The notes beneath the pieces are model-generated. The model was given only the letters and a program-made list of their open reading frames with translations. It was not told the origin of the DNA and made no database searches. Shown one piece after another: positions 6,408-10,673 of a stretch of 10,673 nucleotides of DNA (position 1 is its first letter; each line of letters starts with the position of its first letter). Where the stretch lies: the NCBI GenBank assembly GCA_009923795.1, contig RFSU01000068.1, forward strand, positions 1 through 10,673, given 5' to 3'. The stretch is from Sphingomonadaceae bacterium (GTDB lineage Bacteria > Pseudomonadota > Alphaproteobacteria > Sphingomonadales > Sphingomonadaceae). The translations under genes and the position numbers were made by a program.

Positions 6408-8027
6408 ATGCCCGGCGGCCACTCTCCCTTCTTACGCGTTCCGCCATTTCCGGGCCACAAAGGCGCGCCTTTGACGCAAGCTGGCAAGAGCGAGATTGAC
6501 GCCGAAGACATTGCCGCGTCAATCTGCGCGGCGCGGGTTGGCGGCCGTTTCTGGGGCGCTCAGCCCGACATTGGGGAGGACACCCTCCTTCTGGCGCCAG
6601 ATACGGAAGATCAGCTTCAGGCCATGTTGTCGCTCTTGGGTAAGGGGCGGGCGATAGCCGCTATCGCGCCGGGGATGCGGCTGCCCAGTTATTGCCTGAG
6701 GCTGGCTGCTGACTGCGATCCCTGGCATTTGGCGTCAAACGCACGCGAAATCTGGGCCGGGGCGGATCAAGACCTCGCCCTGATTGCGGGCTTGAGCGGC
6801 ACCCCCTTGCGCCTTTTTGGGCAAGGCCGCTTTGCCGGATGCGACAAAGCCCCTGAAGCCGCCCTTGCCGACGCCCTGTCCTGCTGGCTCTATTCAAGCC
6901 CCTTTACGGGTGAGGATTGGAGCCCGTTGGATGCAATCGCCCAACTCTCCGACTGGCGAAAGCTGATTGATGCCAATCGGCGAATTGATGCGGTTTATGG
7001 GGTCGCAGGCTGGAAGCGCGTTACGCTCGACGCGATGCTTTGGGATGGATCCTCGCCCGTTCGCTATGCTCGCAAGTTCCTGCCCGTCGGGGCAGATGGC
7101 CAACATCAAGTTGCCTGGAAATCCAGAACGCCCCCCAAGCTGCTTGCGAGACTAGCTAAAGAAGACGTACGCCTGGGCGAGGTAGAGGATGGCTTCATTC
7201 GCTCCGTCGGCTTGGGAGCAAATTGCGTGCCGCCTCTCTCGGCGATCGTTGATTTTGCCGGAATTTATTTTGATCCAAGCCAGCCGAGCGATTTGGAGGT
7301 TATATTACAAAGTGGTAATTTCGACGCGGATTTGTCTAGCCGTGCCGCAGCTTTAAAGAGGCGCCTTGTCGAAGCCGACATCAGCAAATATGGGCAGGCG
7401 AGAAACGAAATGAAGCACGCGGCGCAAGGCCGATATAAAGTGCTGGTGACGGGACAGGTGGAAGATGACAGATCCATTCTCACCGGCGGGTCCGGGACGA
7501 CGAATTTGGAGCTTCTGGCGCGCGCGCGGTCGTGTGAACCCAATGCACACATCATCTATAAGCCGCACCCAGATGTGGTTGCTGGGCACCGCAAGGGCCA
7601 TGTGGAGCCAGCAGACGCACTCCGCTTTGCCAATGAAATTCTCCACGATGTTTCAATTACCTCGCTCATTGATGCCGTGGATGCCGTCCACGTCATCACA
7701 TCGCTTGCTGGCTTTGAAGCCCTCTTGCGAGGCAAGGCCGTGACCACACATGGCGTGCCCTTTTATGCCGGCTGGGGGCTTACCAAGGATTTGGGGGATG
7801 TGCCCGCGCGCCGCACCCGGCGCCTGTCACTTGACGAGCTCGTGGCGGGCAGTTTGCTTGTCTATCCGCGCTATATCGATCCCGTGACGCGCCTGCCCTG
7901 TCCCGCCGAATTGCTCGTGGAGCGGATGGCGCAGGGGTCGGCGGGCATATCGTCTGCGCTGATTACCCTGCGGCAGTGGCAAGGGCGCGTCCAAGCACTT
8001 CTGCGCCCATTTGTTGGGGGGCGCTAA
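6408..8027 (+). CDS. kpsC: KpsC-type beta-Kdo glycosyltransferase with shrunken N-terminal module
   Basis: KpsC extends the poly-Kdo linker of ABC-transporter-dependent capsules at the inner membrane. Canonical KpsC (E. coli about 675 residues) has two related retaining transferase modules. This protein has 539. Its C-terminal module is complete: VEDGFIRSVGLG (259-270), PPLS..VD..GIYFDP (275-290), VTGQVEDDRSI (347-357), IYKPHPDV (383-390), TSLAGFEALLRG (431-442), PFYAGWGL (451-458) and VYPRYIDP (485-492). The inter-module linker is also recognisable (SSPFTGEDWSPLDAI 163-177, GWKR 201-204). Before it only about 160 residues remain. EIWAGADQDLALIAGLSGTP (114-133) plus LRLFGQGRFAG (134-144) resemble the end of the N-module, but the LEDGF-like and H-P-D motifs are absent. 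The start ATG has no clear ribosome binding site, and a TTG at 6471 is possible. The stop overlaps the kpsS start by one base. Confidence 0.88.
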   Translation: MPGGHSPFLRVPPFPGHKGAPLTQAGKSEIDAEDIAASICAARVGGRFWGAQPDIGEDTLLLAPDTEDQLQAMLSLLGKGRAIAAIAPGMRLPSYCLRLAADCDPWHLASNAREIWAGADQDLALIAGLSGTPLRLFGQGRFAGCDKAPEAALADALSCWLYSSPFTGEDWSPLDAIAQLSDWRKLIDANRRIDAVYGVAGWKRVTLDAMLWDGSSPVRYARKFLPVGADGQHQVAWKSRTPPKLLARLAKEDVRLGEVEDGFIRSVGLGANCVPPLSAIVDFAGIYFDPSQPSDLEVILQSGNFDADLSSRAAALKRRLVEADISKYGQARNEMKHAAQGRYKVLVTGQVEDDRSILTGGSGTTNLELLARARSCEPNAHIIYKPHPDVVAGHRKGHVEPADALRFANEILHDVSITSLIDAVDAVHVITSLAGFEALLRGKAVTTHGVPFYAGWGLTKDLGDVPARRTRRLSLDELVAGSLLVYPRYIDPVTRLPCPAELLVERMAQGSAGISSALITLRQWQGRVQALLRPFVGGR

Positions 8028-9316
8028 TGCCGGGCCGCATCCCAATCGACATCTCGGCAGAGCGGCGAGAATTTTTATTCCTCCAAGGCCCGCCGGGACC
8101 CTTTTTCTGGCTGCTGGCGAAAAGGCTGACGGAATTTGGAGCGGGCGCCCACCGGGTCAACTTGTCTGGCGGCGACAGGCATGACTGGCCCGGTGACTGT
8201 GTCAATTATCGCGGATTGATGAGCCGATGGCCACTATACTTTGATGGCTTAATCCGGGATCGGGGCATAACTGATCTCGTCTTATTTGGCGATTGTCGGC
8301 CCGTGCACCAGGCGGCGATCCGCATAGCGCAACTGCGTGGAGTTCACGTCCACGTCTTTGAGGAGGGCTATATTCGGCCCGATTGGATGACGCTGGAGCG
8401 CGATGGCGTGAACGGCCATTCACCGATCACCCGCGATCCAGACGTGATTTTGGCTACGGCCAAGACACTGCCCCCAGTCCCAAATCTGCCAACAATTACG
8501 GCAGATTTCCGACGGCGCGCCCGCGACAGCTATTGGCATTACCACCACGTGTTCTTCGGCAAATTCGCCTTCCCCTTCTACCGCACGCATAGGCTAGGCT
8601 CCCTATTTGCGGACGCGTTCGGCTGGCTGCTAAAATTTACCCGCAAGGCGGGGCGCAACGCCCAGGCCGAACAGACCCTGAAATCTATTGAAGGCTGTGA
8701 CTTTTTCTTATTCCCGCTCCAGTTAACTGGGGACTATCAGATCCGCGTCCACTCTCCATTTCGGTCAATGTTGGTCGCGATGGAATATGTGCTTGAAAGT
8801 TTCGCGCGCCACGCACCACAAAATGCGAGCCTCCTGATCAAGGAGCACCCCCTCGACAGCAGCTATCTCAATTGGCGTCGGAAGATCATGGCTCAGGCGC
8901 GTCGACTGGGCATAGAGGATAGGGTCTTTCACATTGATGGCGGCGACCTGCAGGCACTTGCCGAGGCCTGCCTCGGCATGGTCTGCGTAAACAGCACATC
9001 TGGAACCCTAGCTTTGGCCTCTGGAAAGCCCGTCGTGGTGCTTGGCGAAGCGGTATACGACGTGCCAGGTGTGACGCACCAAGGCGGCTTGGACAAATTC
9101 TGGCGCCAGCCAGAAACGCCCGATGCGCGCCTCTACGATGCGTTCAAGCGCATGCTTCACGCACAATGTTTGGTGCGCGGGGGCTTGGCCAGCAAGTCGG
9201 GTGTCGAGACACTGGTCGAGAATAGCGCCAAACGCCTGCTCGCCGAATTTGCGCCGCGAGCGACTGAACTCCCCCGCCCTGTAAAGCGCCTCCCCAGCTT
9301 GACCCGGACTGCGTGA
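8027..9316 (+). CDS. kpsS: KpsS-type capsule beta-Kdo transferase
   Basis: KpsS adds the first Kdo to the phosphatidylglycerol-type lipid acceptor, starting the linker that KpsC extends, at the cytoplasmic face of the inner membrane. The 429 residues have the family layout: FLFLQGPPGPFFWLLAKRL (16-34), LVLFGDCRPVH (84-94), VFEEGYIRPDWMTLE (110-124), FFLFPLQLTGDYQIR (226-240), IKEHPLDSSY (271-280), VNSTSGTLALASGKPVVVLG (321-340) and YDVPGVTHQGGLDKFW (344-359). No membrane segment or signal peptide is evident, as expected for a peripheral cytoplasmic enzyme. The ATG at 8027 forms a TAATG overlap with the kpsC stop and follows a G-rich stretch that can serve as ribosome binding site. The frame is open upstream to 7976, but that would intrude into kpsC. 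Intact. Confidence 0.93.
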   Translation: MPGRIPIDISAERREFLFLQGPPGPFFWLLAKRLTEFGAGAHRVNLSGGDRHDWPGDCVNYRGLMSRWPLYFDGLIRDRGITDLVLFGDCRPVHQAAIRIAQLRGVHVHVFEEGYIRPDWMTLERDGVNGHSPITRDPDVILATAKTLPPVPNLPTITADFRRRARDSYWHYHHVFFGKFAFPFYRTHRLGSLFADAFGWLLKFTRKAGRNAQAEQTLKSIEGCDFFLFPLQLTGDYQIRVHSPFRSMLVAMEYVLESFARHAPQNASLLIKEHPLDSSYLNWRRKIMAQARRLGIEDRVFHIDGGDLQALAEACLGMVCVNSTSGTLALASGKPVVVLGEAVYDVPGVTHQGGLDKFWRQPETPDARLYDAFKRMLHAQCLVRGGLASKSGVETLVENSAKRLLAEFAPRATELPRPVKRLPSLTRTA

Positions 9317-9327
9317 CACACAGTCGC

Positions 9328-9356
9328 TTGGGTTTAGGCGCGCTGCTTTCCCTAAT
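9328..9356 (+). promoter_or_regulatory. Weak candidate promoter before the glycosyltransferase gene
   Basis: TTGGGT (9328-9333) and CCTAAT (9351-9356) are 17 nt apart. They match the sigma-70-like consensus at 3 and 4 of 6 positions. They lie in the only gap over 100 bp within the rightward gene set (9317-9439), which otherwise shows no terminator or reading frame. It could allow separate expression of the next gene; it may equally be chance. Confidence 0.2.
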
Positions 9357-9439
9357 TCTGCAGCCTGGCCTTGAAAAGCAACGGGCAGTTGGGCACAGGC
9401 ACTTGGGTCCGATGAGCGGATTTGCAACCCCGGAAGATC

Positions 9440-10624
9440 ATGCCCCCTAGTAAGGCGCATCAGCGCCCCTTCCTTCTTGATGTCAGCCGCCTGATTTGGC
9501 GGGCGTGGACGCGGCGTCTGCCAACCGGGATTGACCGTGTCTGCCTCGCCTATCTCGATCATTATGCCGCCCGCTCCCACGCCCTCATTCAAAAGGGAAG
9601 CCTGCGCATTGTGCTCAATGCCAAGGCGAGCGACGCCTTGTTTCGGGCACTGCTTCGCGGCGGGCCACGCATCCGGACGCAATTGACATCGTGCCTCGCC
9701 CTGTCTGGCTGGCAGAGGGAGAAGGATGTCCACGGAAAAATCTACCTGAATGTCGGGCATACTGGTCTTGATGCGCGAAGCCTACCCAATTGGTTGAAGC
9801 GGACCAAGCTTCGGCCTGTCTATCTTGCGCACGACCTTATCCCAATTACCCACCCGCATTATTGCCGAGCAGGAGAGGCGGGCCGCCATACAAAGCGGAT
9901 GCGTCACCTGCTCGAAAGTGCAGATGGCGTTATCGCCAATTCGCAAGACACACTTGATCAGCTTGCCCAGTTCGCGATCGACCAGAACCTTTACCTTCCG
10001 GAACATAAGCTTGTGGCGTTGCTCGGCACTGAAGCGCTGCCTATGACAGCTCCGTCTCTTGACCGCCCATCGCGTCCATATTTCGTTATGATCGGTACGA
10101 TTGAGGCGCGAAAAAACCATCTCCTGCTGCTCAAGATCTGGCAACGTCTTGTCCAAGATCTCGGAGAAAAAGCCCCCATGCTGCTGCTTATCGGGCAACG
10201 TGGCTGGGAAATCGATGAGGTCGCCCAAATCCTCGATCAGGATCATAGCCTAAGAGGCCATGTTGTCGAAATGGACCGATGCAACGACGCACAGATGATT
10301 GTCCTTCTTGCCGGGGCGAGGGCCTTGCTAATACCCAGCTTTGCTGAGGGCTTTGGCATCCCCGTGATCGAAGCCTTGCAAGCTGGCACCCCCGTAATTG
10401 CTTCTGATCTCGGCGTGTTTCGTGAAGTTGCAGGGGACATTCCCCTTTATCTCCGCCCCGATGATCCAGCCGCCTGGATGGACGCAATCTTCAGCTATGC
10501 GGCGGGGTCAGAAGATCGGCAGCGGCAAGTCTCCCTCATCGCCAGCTATGCAGCGCCCAGTTGGGAAGAACATTTCCGGCGCGTGGATGGCTGGCTAGAG
10601 ACTATCTCAAAAGACAGCCGCTAG
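9440..10624 (+). CDS. GT4-type (GT-B) glycosyltransferase
   Basis: A retaining glycosyltransferase of the large GT4 (Glycos_transf_1) family, probably adding a sugar of the capsule repeat in the cytoplasm. Donor and acceptor cannot be read from sequence; GDP-mannose or a dTDP sugar are options. The 394 residues show an N-terminal acceptor domain beginning FLLDVSRLIWRAW (11-23) with RLPTGIDRV (26-34), YLAHDLIPITHP (128-139) and GVIANSQDT (163-171). The C-terminal nucleotide-binding domain has YFVMIGTIEARKNH (214-227), LLLIGQRGW (248-256), LIPSFAEGFGIPVIEALQAG (297-316) with the E-x7-E pair E303/E311, and TPVIASDLGVFREV (317-330). A TTG at 9422 would add six residues. The ATG at 9440 is preferred, though its GGAAG is only 3 nt upstream. 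It sits about 120 bp after kpsS in the same direction, so co-transcription is possible but not certain. Confidence 0.92.
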   Translation: MPPSKAHQRPFLLDVSRLIWRAWTRRLPTGIDRVCLAYLDHYAARSHALIQKGSLRIVLNAKASDALFRALLRGGPRIRTQLTSCLALSGWQREKDVHGKIYLNVGHTGLDARSLPNWLKRTKLRPVYLAHDLIPITHPHYCRAGEAGRHTKRMRHLLESADGVIANSQDTLDQLAQFAIDQNLYLPEHKLVALLGTEALPMTAPSLDRPSRPYFVMIGTIEARKNHLLLLKIWQRLVQDLGEKAPMLLLIGQRGWEIDEVAQILDQDHSLRGHVVEMDRCNDAQMIVLLAGARALLIPSFAEGFGIPVIEALQAGTPVIASDLGVFREVAGDIPLYLRPDDPAAWMDAIFSYAAGSEDRQRQVSLIASYAAPSWEEHFRRVDGWLETISKDSR

Positions 10625-10673
10625 AATAGCGTCACAGTCGGCCCGCGTGCCACAAGGCCGGGGCGTTGATCGC
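10621..10673. other. Unassigned tail; possible end of a convergent gene
   Basis: The last 53 bases (three shared with the end of the preceding gene) contain no start of a new rightward gene. On the minus strand two frames run in from the window edge. One ends ...GLVARGPTVTLF with a TAG at 10623-10621, overlapping the glycosyltransferase stop tail to tail; the other ends ...PALWHAGRL with a TGA at 10634-10632. Either could be the C-terminus of a convergent gene; 17 codons are too few to choose or to name a family. Confidence 0.2.

Noticed and set aside
7976..8026. Upstream extension of kpsS by 17 codons into kpsC
   Set aside because: The extension would overlap kpsC by 52 bases and precedes the family's normal N-terminus. 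The ATG at 8027 with its TAATG coupling is more natural.
9317..9439. Possible extra small gene or decayed gene between kpsS and the glycosyltransferase
   Set aside because: No frame with a start and ribosome binding site, and no recognisable protein fragment in the three forward frames.
9008..9760. A 250-codon minus-strand frame spanning the kpsS end, the gap and the glycosyltransferase start
   Set aside because: It is antisense to two clearly recognised genes, has no recognisable motifs and is low in hydrophobic blocks. It looks like a GC-driven shadow frame.

Overview
The window looks like part of a surface-polysaccharide (capsule) locus of an alphaproteobacterium. A sphingomonad is my best guess, from the moderate-to-high GC of the main part, the compact operons and the style of the proteins. 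That placement is inference only. No RNA gene, CRISPR array, insertion sequence or attachment site is visible.

Left part (1-3338, minus strand): a tightly overlapping dTDP-L-rhamnose operon read right to left as rmlA, rmlC, rmlD and then an rmlB-like gene. The first three are intact and join by 4-nt stop/start overlaps. The last gene is the odd one. Its first ~190 codons are a normal dTDP-glucose 4,6-dehydratase (Rossmann half, TDE and YxxxK intact). At the conserved G-P-R-Q motif it switches in frame to the second half of a different sugar-nucleotide dehydratase, most like the LegB family. After about 90 more codons it appears to switch again to an unrelated tail resembling the end of a Gfo/Idh/MocA oxidoreductase. 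The foreign part (1-480) is about 38% GC by hand count, against about 54% for 481-1020. It is either a recombination or deletion product or an assembly chimera at a contig end.

Centre (3339-3719): a 381-bp divergent intergenic region with AT-rich stretches, short inverted repeats and one weak candidate promoter; no convincing gene.

Right part (3720-10624, plus strand): a Kdo-linker capsule operon. KpsF (arabinose-5-phosphate isomerase), KdsA (Kdo-8-phosphate synthase) and KdsB (CMP-Kdo synthetase) supply CMP-beta-Kdo. The Kdo-8-phosphate phosphatase needed between KdsA and KdsB is not in the window. KpsS and KpsC are the beta-Kdo transferases that build the poly-Kdo linker on a phosphatidylglycerol-type lipid in ABC-transporter-dependent capsules. 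This KpsC is unusual: its C-terminal transferase module is complete, but the N-terminal module is shrunk to a remnant without the catalytic motifs. After a ~120-bp gap follows a GT4-type glycosyltransferase, likely for the repeat unit, which would plausibly use the dTDP-rhamnose made on the left. The export genes (kpsM, T, E, D) are not in the window. The last 50 bases cannot be assigned.
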